From: JAGYLJ01 sp964383545
Lineage (GTDB): Bacteria; Patescibacteriota; Minisyncoccia; Phycocordibacterales; UBA12079
Assembly: GCA_964383545.1 (NCBI GenBank)
Contig: CAYLHD010000005.1
Location: 1 to 30,549, forward strand
Direction of reading: 5' to 3'
DNA: 30,549 nucleotides
Each line of letters starts with the position of its first letter. Position 1 is the stretch's first letter. The position numbers and the translations under genes are program-made. Under the pieces are notes generated by a model, which saw only the letters and a program-made list of their open reading frames with translations, was not told the origin of the DNA and made no database searches. Positions 1-9,129 of the stretch are shown here, piece after piece.

Positions 1-8
1 TTATTTAT

Positions 9-37
9 TTGACATTTAAGGTAGTTTAGAGTAATAT
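9..37 (+). promoter_or_regulatory. Candidate promoter for rpoB-rpoC
   Basis: A perfect TTGACA lies at 9-14 and a TAATAT (4 of 6 to TATAAT) at 32-37, with an ideal 17-nt spacer. Transcription would start near 44, leaving a leader of about 340 nt before rpoB. The match is visible in the sequence; use as the rpoB promoter is inferred. Confidence 0.45.
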
Positions 38-381
38 ATGTTCAGTAGTTTACCGATCTATTGAGTTCTGACTTAAGGAATAAATTATAAGTGAAGTATA
101 TATTTACCTTCAAAAATACGGTGCGTGTTTTTTGTTGGTATTTCTGTATTTTTAATAATAATATTGTCCATTGAGTGGACGTAGTTATGTAAAAAAAAGT
201 AGTTTATTATTTTATAGTCAATCGTAATGTGCGAGACCTGTCTACTAGCAGAGTTCTATCTCAGCATATTTAAGGCTTTAGGAGTTTTTATGTTTAATAA
301 GCAAGCAGACTCCATAAGTTAATATTTAGAAGTAGAAGGAAGGAGTTATTTATTTATTTATTTAAAAAACTAAGCTTTAAT
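38..381 (+). other. Long AT-rich leader upstream of rpoB
   Basis: No convincing gene is seen. It holds a small hairpin (GTCCA 166-170 / TGGAC 176-180, loop TTGAG) and a purine-rich AAGGAAGGAG at about 338-347. That purine run is some 35 nt before the rpoB ATG, too far to act as its ribosome site. The only short reading frame seen (ATG near 290, about 10 codons) is not supported. The region may be an untranslated leader, or may follow a gene beyond the window edge. Confidence 0.4.
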
Positions 382-3300
382 ATGGATACATCTAAAAAAC
401 CCCGAGAGAAGAAGTATTTTAAAAAATTTAGAAAATCTCGAGTGGAACTACCTAACTTGGTAGAATCACAATTAATATCCTACGAGAAATTTGTTAAAGA
501 AGGTATAGATGGAGTTTTAAAAGAGTTTTCTTCAATTGAAGATTATTCTGGAAAAAAATTCAAAATGGAATTTTTGAACTATCAGTTTATCAAACCTGAA
601 TATGATGAATTCTATGCTAAAAGTAACAAGAAATCTTATCAAGCAACTATTAAAGCGAATGTTAAGTTAACTAATAAAGCTTTAAAGATAGAAAAAGAAC
701 AGGAAATCTTCTTGACTGATTTTCCTATGATGACTGAACATGGAACTTTCATTATTAACGGAGTAGAGAGAGTTGTTGTTCCTCAGCTATCAAGGTCTTT
801 TGGTATGTTTTTTACAGTTCAAGAATTGAAAGGTAATCGATGTTTTGGAACAAAGATTATTCCCTATAGAGGAGCTTGGATAGAAATAGATTCAGAGCCA
901 GATGGTTTAGTTTACGTAAAGATAGACAGAAAAAGAAAATTTCTAATTAGCACTCTATTAAGAGTAGTTGCTCCAGAAGGAACTGACATAGTTAAACTTT
1001 TTAAAGATAAAGAGACCAAAGCTATGATTCAGGAAGCTATTGAAAATGATCCAGCCAAAAACGCAAATGAGTCATATATAGAAATTCATCGTAGATTAAG
1101 AGATGGTGAGTTAACCACAGCTGGACATGCTAAGGCTTTTGTGGACGGAGTGATGAGTGAAGAAAAATATGACTTACATAAAGTAGGAAGATTTTACTTT
1201 AACCAGAGATTTAATAAGTCTCTTGATAAGAAAGAATTAGAAAGGAAGACTATCTCTGCTAATGATTTAGTAACTCTAATTGAACACATTGTTGAATTGA
1301 ATAGAACTCCTGGTGCTACAGAAGATGATATTGATCATTTGGGTTCAAGACGATTAAGATATTTTGGTGAAATGGTTCAGCAAAAATTTAGAGTAGGAAT
1401 GTATCAAGTTAAAAGAAATGTTCAAGATAGAATGTCTATTATTGGTGTGGATGTAACTTTGCCAATGCAATTAATCAATCCACGTCCTTTACAGGCTAGA
1501 ATTAAAGAATTTTTTGCAACCAACCAGCTTTCACAATTTATGTTACAGGATAATATTTTGGCTGAATTGGAACATCTAAGGACAGTGTCTGCTTTAGGAC
1601 CGGGAGGCTTAGTTCGTGAAAGAGCTGGAATTGAGGTACGTGATGTGCATCCTTCTCACTATGGAAGAATTTGTCCAATTCAAACACCGGAAGGTCAGAA
1701 TATTGGTTTGATTCTGCATTTAGCTAACTATGCTAAAGTGAATGAGTTTGGAATGATTGAAACACCCTATGCTAAAGTGAAGAATGGAAAAATAACTAAC
1801 GAGATTGTTTATCTAAATGCAGCTGATGAAGAGACACTTAATATTGCTGATGCGACTATTGATTATGACCCTGAAACTAATGTGATATCTGGTGACGTAG
1901 TTGAAGTAAGAATTGGAGGTCATCCAGGAATAGTGGAAAGAAAAAAGGTTGATTTAATTGATGTTTCAACTCAACAGGCTTTTTCAGTAGCGACTTCAAT
2001 GATTCCTTTCTTGAACCATGATGATGCTAACAGAGCTTTGATGGGATCCAACATGCAGAAGCAGTCAGTGCCTTGTATTATTCCAGAAGCACCTCTTGTA
2101 GCTACAGGGATTGAAGAAAAAGCAGCTCGTGATTCTGGAAGATTGATTTTAGCTAGAGAGGCAGGAACAGTTACTTATGTTGATTCTAATTTAATTAGAA
2201 TTAAGGGAAAGAAAAAAGAAGAAGAGTATAGGTTAGTAAGTTTTATGAGAACTAACAACTTTTCAGCTTTAAGCCATCGACCGATTGTTGATTTAAATCA
2301 GAAAGTTAAAAAAGATGATATTTTAGCAGACACATCTTCTACGGATGGTGGTCAGATTGCGATAGGTCAAAATATTTTAATAGCCTTTATGTCTTGGTAT
2401 GGTTTCAATTACGAGGATGCTATTATTATTTCTGATCGTTTAGTTAAGAAAGATAAATTTACCAGTGTTTATGTTGAAGAGTTTGTTGAAGACGTACGAG
2501 ATACTAAATTAGGAGAAGAAGTTACTACCCATGATATTCCAAATGTCGGAGAAGCTAAATTAAAAAATCTAGATGAGGACGGAATTATTCGGGTGGGAGC
2601 AGAAGTTAATCAAGGAGATATTTTAGTAGGTAAAATTACACCCAAAGGGGAAACTCAGTTAACTCCTGAAGAGAGATTATTGAAATCAATTTTTGGTGAG
2701 AAAGCTCAAGATGTTAAGGATACCTCTTTAAGAGTGAAAGGTGGAAAAAGAGGGTTTGTTAAAAGTGTTAAAGTATTTTCAAGAGCTAGTGGAGAAATTA
2801 ATGAACCTGGAGTTATCAAAAGGATTTATGTAGAAATTGCTCATCTAAGGAATGTGTCTGTTGGTGATAAATTATCAGGAAGACATGGTAACAAAGGAGT
2901 TGTTTCTAGAATTTTACCTCAAGAGGATATGCCTTATATGGCAGATGGAACTCCTATTGATATTATTCTTACACCGTTGGGAGTACCTTCTCGTATGAAC
3001 CTAGGACAGATTTTAGAATTACATTTAGGTATGGCAGCTCACTCTTTGGGTTACCAAGCCATTGTCCCACCTTTTGCTGGAGCGACTGAAGATGAAATTA
3101 AAGATGAATTGGAGAAAGCTGGATTGAATAGAAATGGAACCATGACACTTTATGATGGATTGACTGGAGAATCTTTTGATCAAGATATAGCCGTTGGTTA
3201 TATGTATATGCTTAAACTTCATCATATGGTGGAAGATAAAATGCATATGCGATCAGTTGGACCCTATTCTTTAATTAATCAACAGCCTTTGGGAGGAAAA

Positions 3301-3549
3301 GCACAGAAAGGAGGTCAAAGATTTGGAGAAATGGAAGTCTGGGCATTGCTTGGTCATGGAACAGCTTATATTTTAAGAGAAGTATTAACAATCAAGTCAG
3401 ATGATATCGTTGGTCGGTCAGCTGCCTTTGATGCAATTGTTAAAGGTAAAAAAATTCCTGAACCAAATATTCCTGCATCGTTCAATGTATTATTAAATAA
3501 CCTGCGTGGTTTAGCTTTAGATATAGATTTAAACAAAGAAGCAAAATAA
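382..3549 (+). CDS. rpoB: DNA-directed RNA polymerase subunit beta
   Basis: Beta subunit of RNA polymerase; with beta' it forms the catalytic core and carries the rifampicin pocket. At 1055 residues it is much shorter than the ~1340 of Escherichia coli, as expected for beta lacking the large lineage-specific insertions. Visible signatures: the Rif cluster (residues 383-410, ending SALGPGGLVRERAG), GRICPIQTPEGQNIGLI, the C-terminal half with SGRHGNKGVVSRILPQEDMP, and the terminal GGKAQKGGQRFGEMEVWALLGHG. Leu388 replaces the residue equivalent to E. coli Asp516, and Thr401 the one equivalent to Arg529; both positions influence rifampicin binding. rpoC follows after 28 nt, so the two are surely cotranscribed. 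No Shine-Dalgarno lies at usable distance; the start is chosen from the family N-terminus (KKYFKKFRKSRVELPNLVESQ). Confidence 0.98.
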   Translation: MDTSKKPREKKYFKKFRKSRVELPNLVESQLISYEKFVKEGIDGVLKEFSSIEDYSGKKFKMEFLNYQFIKPEYDEFYAKSNKKSYQATIKANVKLTNKALKIEKEQEIFLTDFPMMTEHGTFIINGVERVVVPQLSRSFGMFFTVQELKGNRCFGTKIIPYRGAWIEIDSEPDGLVYVKIDRKRKFLISTLLRVVAPEGTDIVKLFKDKETKAMIQEAIENDPAKNANESYIEIHRRLRDGELTTAGHAKAFVDGVMSEEKYDLHKVGRFYFNQRFNKSLDKKELERKTISANDLVTLIEHIVELNRTPGATEDDIDHLGSRRLRYFGEMVQQKFRVGMYQVKRNVQDRMSIIGVDVTLPMQLINPRPLQARIKEFFATNQLSQFMLQDNILAELEHLRTVSALGPGGLVRERAGIEVRDVHPSHYGRICPIQTPEGQNIGLILHLANYAKVNEFGMIETPYAKVKNGKITNEIVYLNAADEETLNIADATIDYDPETNVISGDVVEVRIGGHPGIVERKKVDLIDVSTQQAFSVATSMIPFLNHDDANRALMGSNMQKQSVPCIIPEAPLVATGIEEKAARDSGRLILAREAGTVTYVDSNLIRIKGKKKEEEYRLVSFMRTNNFSALSHRPIVDLNQKVKKDDILADTSSTDGGQIAIGQNILIAFMSWYGFNYEDAIIISDRLVKKDKFTSVYVEEFVEDVRDTKLGEEVTTHDIPNVGEAKLKNLDEDGIIRVGAEVNQGDILVGKITPKGETQLTPEERLLKSIFGEKAQDVKDTSLRVKGGKRGFVKSVKVFSRASGEINEPGVIKRIYVEIAHLRNVSVGDKLSGRHGNKGVVSRILPQEDMPYMADGTPIDIILTPLGVPSRMNLGQILELHLGMAAHSLGYQAIVPPFAGATEDEIKDELEKAGLNRNGTMTLYDGLTGESFDQDIAVGYMYMLKLHHMVEDKMHMRSVGPYSLINQQPLGGKAQKGGQRFGEMEVWALLGHGTAYILREVLTIKSDDIVGRSAAFDAIVKGKKIPEPNIPASFNVLLNNLRGLALDIDLNKEAK

Positions 3550-3577
3550 TCTTTACTTAAAATTAACTATAAAAAAT

Positions 3578-6500
3578 ATGTCAGAAAATAATAATAAATC
3601 ATCAGATAAAAGCGGGTTCTATTCAACAGATTTTGATAATATCACTTTGAAATTAGCTTCACCTGAAAAAATTTTACAATGGTCTCATGGTGAAATTAAG
3701 AAACCAGAAACTATTAACTATAGAACTCAACGAAGTGAAAAAGAAGGTCTGTTCGATGAAAAGGTGTTTGGTCCTGATAAAGACTACGAATGTTATTGTG
3801 GAAAATATAAAGGGATTAGATATAAAGGAATAGTTTGTGAAAAATGTGGGGTTGAAATAACTCGTTCCATTGTTCGTCGAGAAAGAATGGGACATATTGA
3901 ATTGGCCGTACCAGTTTCTCACATTTGGTTTTTGAAATCCATTCCATCTAGGATTGTTTTAATACTTGATATAACAGCAGCTAACTTGAGAAAGGTAGTT
4001 TATTTTGCTGGTTATATTGTTACAAAGATAAACGAAAGCGAAAAGAAAAGAATTTTAAGTGAAGTTGAAACTGAATATAAGATTAAAGTTAAAAGCTTTA
4101 AGACCGATAAAGATAAAGAAAAAATAAAGGAACTATTAATGAATGTAAAGAGAGATATTGATGAAATTCAGTTAGGAGTAGTTTTTGACGAACTTACCTA
4201 TAATAGATTTTCCTTGAAATACGGAGCTATGTTTGAAGCTGGTATTGGAGCAGAAGCTATTTATAATATTTGTAAACAAATTAATTTAGAAAAATTAAAA
4301 GAAGAGTTACTTAACGGTTTAGTAAAAGCTGGTTCTATAAAATCAGCTAAACTTAACAAGAGATTAGGATTGGTAGATTCTTTAATTAGATCTAATACTA
4401 GACCAGAGTGGATGTTCTTAACTCGTATTCCAGTAATTCCTCCAGCTTTGCGACCAATGGTAGTTTTAGGTGGTGGAAGACATGCTACTTCTGATGTAAA
4501 TGATTTATATAGAAGAGTAATAAACAGAAATAACCGATTGAAGAAGTTGCAAGAAATTAATGCACCAGATGTTATTTTAAGAAATGAGAAAAGGATTTTG
4601 CAGGAAGCCGTTGATTCTTTATTGGATAACTCTATTCGTTATTCAGGATCTTCTTCTGCAATGAGTTCAGCTCAAAGACGACCATTGAAATCTTTGTCAG
4701 ATAACTTGAAAGGTAAGCAAGGTTTGTTTAGACAAAACCTTCTAGGAAAACGAGTTGATTATTCAGGTAGGTCAGTTATTGTGGTTGGTCCATATTTGAA
4801 TTTAGATCAATGTGGTTTGCCTAAATATATGGCATTGGAATTATTCCGACCATTTGTTATCTCAAGAATTTTGAAAGATGAATTAGCTCATAATATAAAA
4901 TGGGCCGGACGATTGATCGAAGAAGGTGGTCCAGAAGTGTGGGCTATTTTGGAAGATGTAATTAAAGATAAATATGTGTTGCTTAACAGAGCACCAACAT
5001 TACACCGTTTGGGTATTCAAGCTTTTCGACCATTGTTAATAGAAGGAATGGCTATTCAAGTTCACCCTTTGGTATGTTCAGCTTTCAATGCTGACTTCGA
5101 TGGTGATATGATGGCTGTTCATTTACCTTTAACTAGAAAGGCTCAAAAAGAAGCTGGAGAAATAATGGCAGCAGATAAAAATATATTGAAACCAGGAACT
5201 GGTAGTCCAATTGTTGATCCTAAAATGGATATGGCTTTAGGTTGTTATTGGATGACTAAAGTGATTGAGGAAGATAAAGAAGATAAAAGGGATATGAAGT
5301 TTTTTGCCAGTGTGAACGATGCTATTACTGCTTGTGATTTTGGTATTACTAGTTATAGAACTTTAGTTAAAGTTCTGGCTACAGATGGTCCAAAGTATGC
5401 TCAGTTTAAAGGTGAAATATTTGAAACAACAGCTGGTAGATTGTTGTTTAATAGTATTATGCCCAAAGATTATCCTTTCATAAATGCTGAAGTTGGTAAG
5501 AAAGATATTTCTAGAATAACCAATGATTTGATTAAAAAGTATGGAATGAGAAATGTAGCACCTGTTCTAGGTAAAATAAAAGATTTCGGATTTAAATACG
5601 CTACTATGTCAGGAATTACTTGGGGAATTGATAATGTGAGAATTCCTGAAACTAAATATGATGTAGTTGGTGAATCTAAAGATAAATCAAGTGAAGTTTG
5701 GGATCAATATAATGAAGGTTTGTTAAGTAAAGATGAAAGAAAGAGAAAAAATATTGAAATTTGGCATGCTACCAAAGATGAATTGGAAGGTCTTATTCCT
5801 GAAACATTGGATAAACAAGGTTCTGCTTATAATATGTGGATCTCTGGAGCGAGAGGTTCTTTAGGTCAATTTACCCAAATGGCTGGAATGAGAGGTCTTA
5901 TTCAGAATACAGCCGGTGAGACTATTGAGACACCGGTTATCTCTTGTTTGAAAGAAGGATTAACTCCGATTGAATATTTTACTACTACTCACGGTTCTAG
6001 AAAAGGTTTAGCTGATACTGCTTTGAATACAGCTAAGGCTGGTTATTTAACTAGAAAGTTATTTGATGTAGCTCAGGATGTAGTTATTACCGAAGCTGAT
6101 TGTGGAACGAAAAATTATATTACTCTTAAAAAAGAGTCATTGTCTGGGATAGAAATCTCTTTAGCAAAAAATATTATTGGAAGAGTTCTAGCTAAAAAGG
6201 TAGAAGACAAAGATGGTAAAGTGATTTTTAAAAAAGATCATTTAGTTACAGAAGATGATGCTAAAGCTATTGAAGATGCTGGAATTGAAGCTGTTGATGT
6301 TAGGTCGCCAATGACTTGTGGTACTTTCCGAGGGATTTGTCAGAAATGTTACGGAAAGGATCTGGGTACCAATGAATTGATTGATTTAGGTGAAGCTGTA
6401 GGAACTATTGCTGCTCAAGCTATTGGAGAACCTGGTACACAGTTGACCATGAGAACTTTCCATACTGGTGGTACTGCTTCTGTAGGAGGTGATATTACTC

Positions 6501-7276
6501 AAGGGTTACCAAGGGTAGAAGAAATTTTTGAAAGAAGAATTCCTAAATCAGTGGCAACTATGAGCCGTATCAATGGAACAGTTACAGATTTTGTTGAGAC
6601 AGCTAAAGAAAGAAAACTTACTCTTATGCCTGATGTTGATAGTCGTTCAGCTACTGCTAAAGGTAAACAACAACTTGATTATATTATTCCTTATAACAGA
6701 GTCTTGTTAGTTGGAGTAGGTGATAAAGTAAAGAAAGGTGATATTTTGACAGATGGTTCTGCTGACATTGCTGAGTTGTTTAAGTATGCTGGAAAAGAAG
6801 CCGCTAGGGAATATATCATTAAAGAAACTATTAAGATTTATGAATTACAGGGAGCTTCAACTGCTAGAAAACATATTGAGGTTATTATTAAACAAATGAT
6901 GTCTCGAAGAAAGATCAAATCATCCGGAGGAACTGCTTTGGCTGTGGGTAAAATAGTAGAAGATACTTTGTTGGATAGAGAAAATAAGATTGCTAAAGAA
7001 AATGGTTTGGAAGAAGCTAAAGGAGAATCTTTAGTGTTAGGAATAACAGAAACATCTTTAACTAGAGAAAGTTTCTTATCTTCTGTATCTTTCCAAAATA
7101 CTACTAAAATGTTAATTAATTCATCAATTAATGGTGCCAAGGATAAGTTGGTTGGATTAAAGGAAAATATTATTATTGGACGGTTAGTACCAGCTGGCTC
7201 AGGTTTTAAAGGTAGTAAGAAATGGGAGATGATTGAAGCTGTTGGAGAAACTGATGAAGAAGGAAAAAAGAATTAA
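3578..7276 (+). CDS. rpoC: DNA-directed RNA polymerase subunit beta'
   Basis: Catalytic beta' subunit of RNA polymerase, 1232 residues. The N-terminal zinc ribbon uses Cys72, Cys74, Cys87 and Cys90. The absolutely conserved Mg-binding motif NADFDGD is at residues 504-510. A second zinc site appears as CGTFRGICQKC in the C-terminal half, followed by the trigger-loop region with GEAVGTIAAQAIGEPGTQLTMRTFHTGG. The bridge-helix region (GARGSLGQFTQMAGMRGL) is also present. It starts 28 nt after rpoB, preceded by an A-rich run and no Shine-Dalgarno; the MSENNNKSSDKSGFYSTDFDN start fits the family. The gene is intact and codon use matches rpoB. Confidence 0.98.
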   Translation: MSENNNKSSDKSGFYSTDFDNITLKLASPEKILQWSHGEIKKPETINYRTQRSEKEGLFDEKVFGPDKDYECYCGKYKGIRYKGIVCEKCGVEITRSIVRRERMGHIELAVPVSHIWFLKSIPSRIVLILDITAANLRKVVYFAGYIVTKINESEKKRILSEVETEYKIKVKSFKTDKDKEKIKELLMNVKRDIDEIQLGVVFDELTYNRFSLKYGAMFEAGIGAEAIYNICKQINLEKLKEELLNGLVKAGSIKSAKLNKRLGLVDSLIRSNTRPEWMFLTRIPVIPPALRPMVVLGGGRHATSDVNDLYRRVINRNNRLKKLQEINAPDVILRNEKRILQEAVDSLLDNSIRYSGSSSAMSSAQRRPLKSLSDNLKGKQGLFRQNLLGKRVDYSGRSVIVVGPYLNLDQCGLPKYMALELFRPFVISRILKDELAHNIKWAGRLIEEGGPEVWAILEDVIKDKYVLLNRAPTLHRLGIQAFRPLLIEGMAIQVHPLVCSAFNADFDGDMMAVHLPLTRKAQKEAGEIMAADKNILKPGTGSPIVDPKMDMALGCYWMTKVIEEDKEDKRDMKFFASVNDAITACDFGITSYRTLVKVLATDGPKYAQFKGEIFETTAGRLLFNSIMPKDYPFINAEVGKKDISRITNDLIKKYGMRNVAPVLGKIKDFGFKYATMSGITWGIDNVRIPETKYDVVGESKDKSSEVWDQYNEGLLSKDERKRKNIEIWHATKDELEGLIPETLDKQGSAYNMWISGARGSLGQFTQMAGMRGLIQNTAGETIETPVISCLKEGLTPIEYFTTTHGSRKGLADTALNTAKAGYLTRKLFDVAQDVVITEADCGTKNYITLKKESLSGIEISLAKNIIGRVLAKKVEDKDGKVIFKKDHLVTEDDAKAIEDAGIEAVDVRSPMTCGTFRGICQKCYGKDLGTNELIDLGEAVGTIAAQAIGEPGTQLTMRTFHTGGTASVGGDITQGLPRVEEIFERRIPKSVATMSRINGTVTDFVETAKERKLTLMPDVDSRSATAKGKQQLDYIIPYNRVLLVGVGDKVKKGDILTDGSADIAELFKYAGKEAAREYIIKETIKIYELQGASTARKHIEVIIKQMMSRRKIKSSGGTALAVGKIVEDTLLDRENKIAKENGLEEAKGESLVLGITETSLTRESFLSSVSFQNTTKMLINSSINGAKDKLVGLKENIIIGRLVPAGSGFKGSKKWEMIEAVGETDEEGKKN

Positions 7277-7295
7277 GTATAGGAAAGGTTTTGTT

Positions 7296-7323
7296 TTGAG
7301 TTTAAGGTCTTCAACACTATAAT
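7296..7323 (+). promoter_or_regulatory. Leaderless-type promoter of dnaG
   Basis: TTGAGT (7296-7301), a 16-nt spacer and a perfect TATAAT (7318-7323). The -10 box ends only 4 nt before the dnaG ATG at 7328, so transcription would begin at or very near the start codon. No ribosome-binding sequence fits between them. Confidence 0.7.
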
Positions 7324-7327
7324 TGTT

Positions 7328-9064
7328 ATGGATAACGTTGAAAAAATAAAAGATCACTTGAACATTGAGGATGTGATTGGGTCTTATATTAAGTTAGAGA
7401 AATCTGGCTCAAATTCAAGAGCTTGTTGCCCTTTTCATAATGAGAAGACACCTTCTTTTTTTGTATCTCCCTCCAGAGGAACCTATAAATGTTTTGGTTG
7501 TGGAGAAGGAGGAGATATTTTTTCTTTTGTGGAGAAGTTTGAAGGAGTTGATTTCAAAGGAGCTTTAAAGATTTTAGCAGAAAAAGCTGGAATAACCTTA
7601 GAGAAAGAAGATCCTAAAAAAACAAGTGAAAGGAAAAGAATTTATGATGTTTTGGAAAAGGCTACTCAGTACTTTGAAAATAATTTAAAGAAAAACAAAC
7701 CAGCAATAGAGTACCTAAAGAAGAGAGGTGTGACCGATCAAACTATTCAAAGGTTTAGATTGGGTTTCGCAGATGAGGAATGGCAAAATTTGTACGAATT
7801 TTTAAAGAAGAATTTATATACAGATAAAGAGATTGAAAAAGCTGGTTTAATTAAGAAGAAGGATAAGGGTAGTGGTTTTTATGACCGATTTAGGAAAAGG
7901 ATTATTTTTCCTTTGTTTGATAATTCAAATCAACCAATTGCTTTTTCTGGGAGGTTCTTTGGAAAAGAAGATAAAAATGGTTATGTGATGGCTAAATATT
8001 TGAATAGTCCAGAGACTATTTTGTTTAGTAAATCTAATGTTCTCTACGGGTTTAATTATGCTAAGGGAAAAATAAGGAAGAATGATTTTTCAATTTTAGT
8101 AGAGGGACAAATGGATTTAATTACCTGTCATCAAGCTGGTTATGATAATACTGTGGCTAGTTCAGGGACGGCTTTAAGCCGTGGACATCTTCTTTTGTTA
8201 AAAAGACTTTCAGAAAGAGTAGTTATTGCTTTTGATGGTGATGAAGCTGGTTTTTCTTCTGCTTGTCGTGCTACTAAAATTGCTTTGGCTGAAGGGATGG
8301 ATGTACGATTAATGGAAATTCCCGATGGTCTTGATCCAGCTGATTTTATTTTAAAAGATAAGCAGGGTTGGCAAAAAGCTCTTAAGGAGGCTAAACATAT
8401 TATTGACTTTTATTTAAACAAATTAATTCTGGAAATAGAAGATAAGCGAAAGCTAGGTAGAGCTGTTCAAGAGAAAGTTTTACCGTTTGTGGCTTTGGTA
8501 GAAAGTGAAATTGGCAAAGCTAATTTTGTGGAGGAAATTGCTGATAAATTAGGAGTTCCCAGTAAGGTTATTTGGAAAGATCTTGAAAAGATTAAAAATA
8601 CTGATTTTACTAATTCGGTACAATCAAATTTAAGTAATAATTTGAATAAATTGAAAGTTAAAGACAAAAAAAATCGTAAACATAAGATATTAAGACAAAT
8701 TTCAGGTATCTATTGGTGGCAAAAAGGTTTTAAAGAGCCTGTTATAGATTTAAATGAATTTGAGAAAGATATTAAAGAGATTATTGGGGAAGATATTTTT
8801 GGAAAAATAAAAGATCTTAATGAAGACATAAAAAATGAGATTATTTTTGAAGTAGAAATTTTATATGGTGATCTAGAAGACACCAAGTCAAAGATTAAAG
8901 AGTTATTTAAAAATTTAAAAATTGAATTATTGGAAGAAGAGATAAAAAAAATTAATTTTGAATATAAAAAGGCTGAAAAAGAAGGTAATACCAAGTTAGC
9001 CTTAAAAAAATTAAAAGATTATAGTGAATTGTCGAAACAAAAAAGTAAATTATTAATGTTATAG
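7328..9064 (+). CDS. dnaG: DNA primase
   Basis: Primase that makes RNA primers at the replication fork. Domains seen: N-terminal CHC2 zinc finger (Cys34-x2-His37-x17-Cys55-x2-Cys58), the catalytic core containing YDRFRKRIIFPLFDNSNQPIAFSGR, and the TOPRIM domain with ILVEGQMDLI and the metal-binding VIAFDGDEAG. The Lys/Glu-rich coiled C-terminal part (about residues 430-578) would be the helicase-interacting region and is the least conserved. Length 578 aa is normal for the family (about 580-600). The ATG at 7328 is supported by the TATAAT ending 4 nt upstream. rpoD follows after 65 nt, recalling the widespread dnaG-rpoD neighbourhood. Confidence 0.97.
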   Translation: MDNVEKIKDHLNIEDVIGSYIKLEKSGSNSRACCPFHNEKTPSFFVSPSRGTYKCFGCGEGGDIFSFVEKFEGVDFKGALKILAEKAGITLEKEDPKKTSERKRIYDVLEKATQYFENNLKKNKPAIEYLKKRGVTDQTIQRFRLGFADEEWQNLYEFLKKNLYTDKEIEKAGLIKKKDKGSGFYDRFRKRIIFPLFDNSNQPIAFSGRFFGKEDKNGYVMAKYLNSPETILFSKSNVLYGFNYAKGKIRKNDFSILVEGQMDLITCHQAGYDNTVASSGTALSRGHLLLLKRLSERVVIAFDGDEAGFSSACRATKIALAEGMDVRLMEIPDGLDPADFILKDKQGWQKALKEAKHIIDFYLNKLILEIEDKRKLGRAVQEKVLPFVALVESEIGKANFVEEIADKLGVPSKVIWKDLEKIKNTDFTNSVQSNLSNNLNKLKVKDKKNRKHKILRQISGIYWWQKGFKEPVIDLNEFEKDIKEIIGEDIFGKIKDLNEDIKNEIIFEVEILYGDLEDTKSKIKELFKNLKIELLEEEIKKINFEYKKAEKEGNTKLALKKLKDYSELSKQKSKLLML

Positions 9065-9129
9065 ACTATTATTAAGAATAAAATTATTAGCAAAACTAAG
9101 AGTTAAATTTTGTTTAATAGGTTAAAAAT

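Noticed and set aside
338..347. Shine-Dalgarno for rpoB (AAGGAAGGAG)
   Set aside because: It is about 35 nt from the ATG at 382, too far for ribosome positioning; no better start lies near it.
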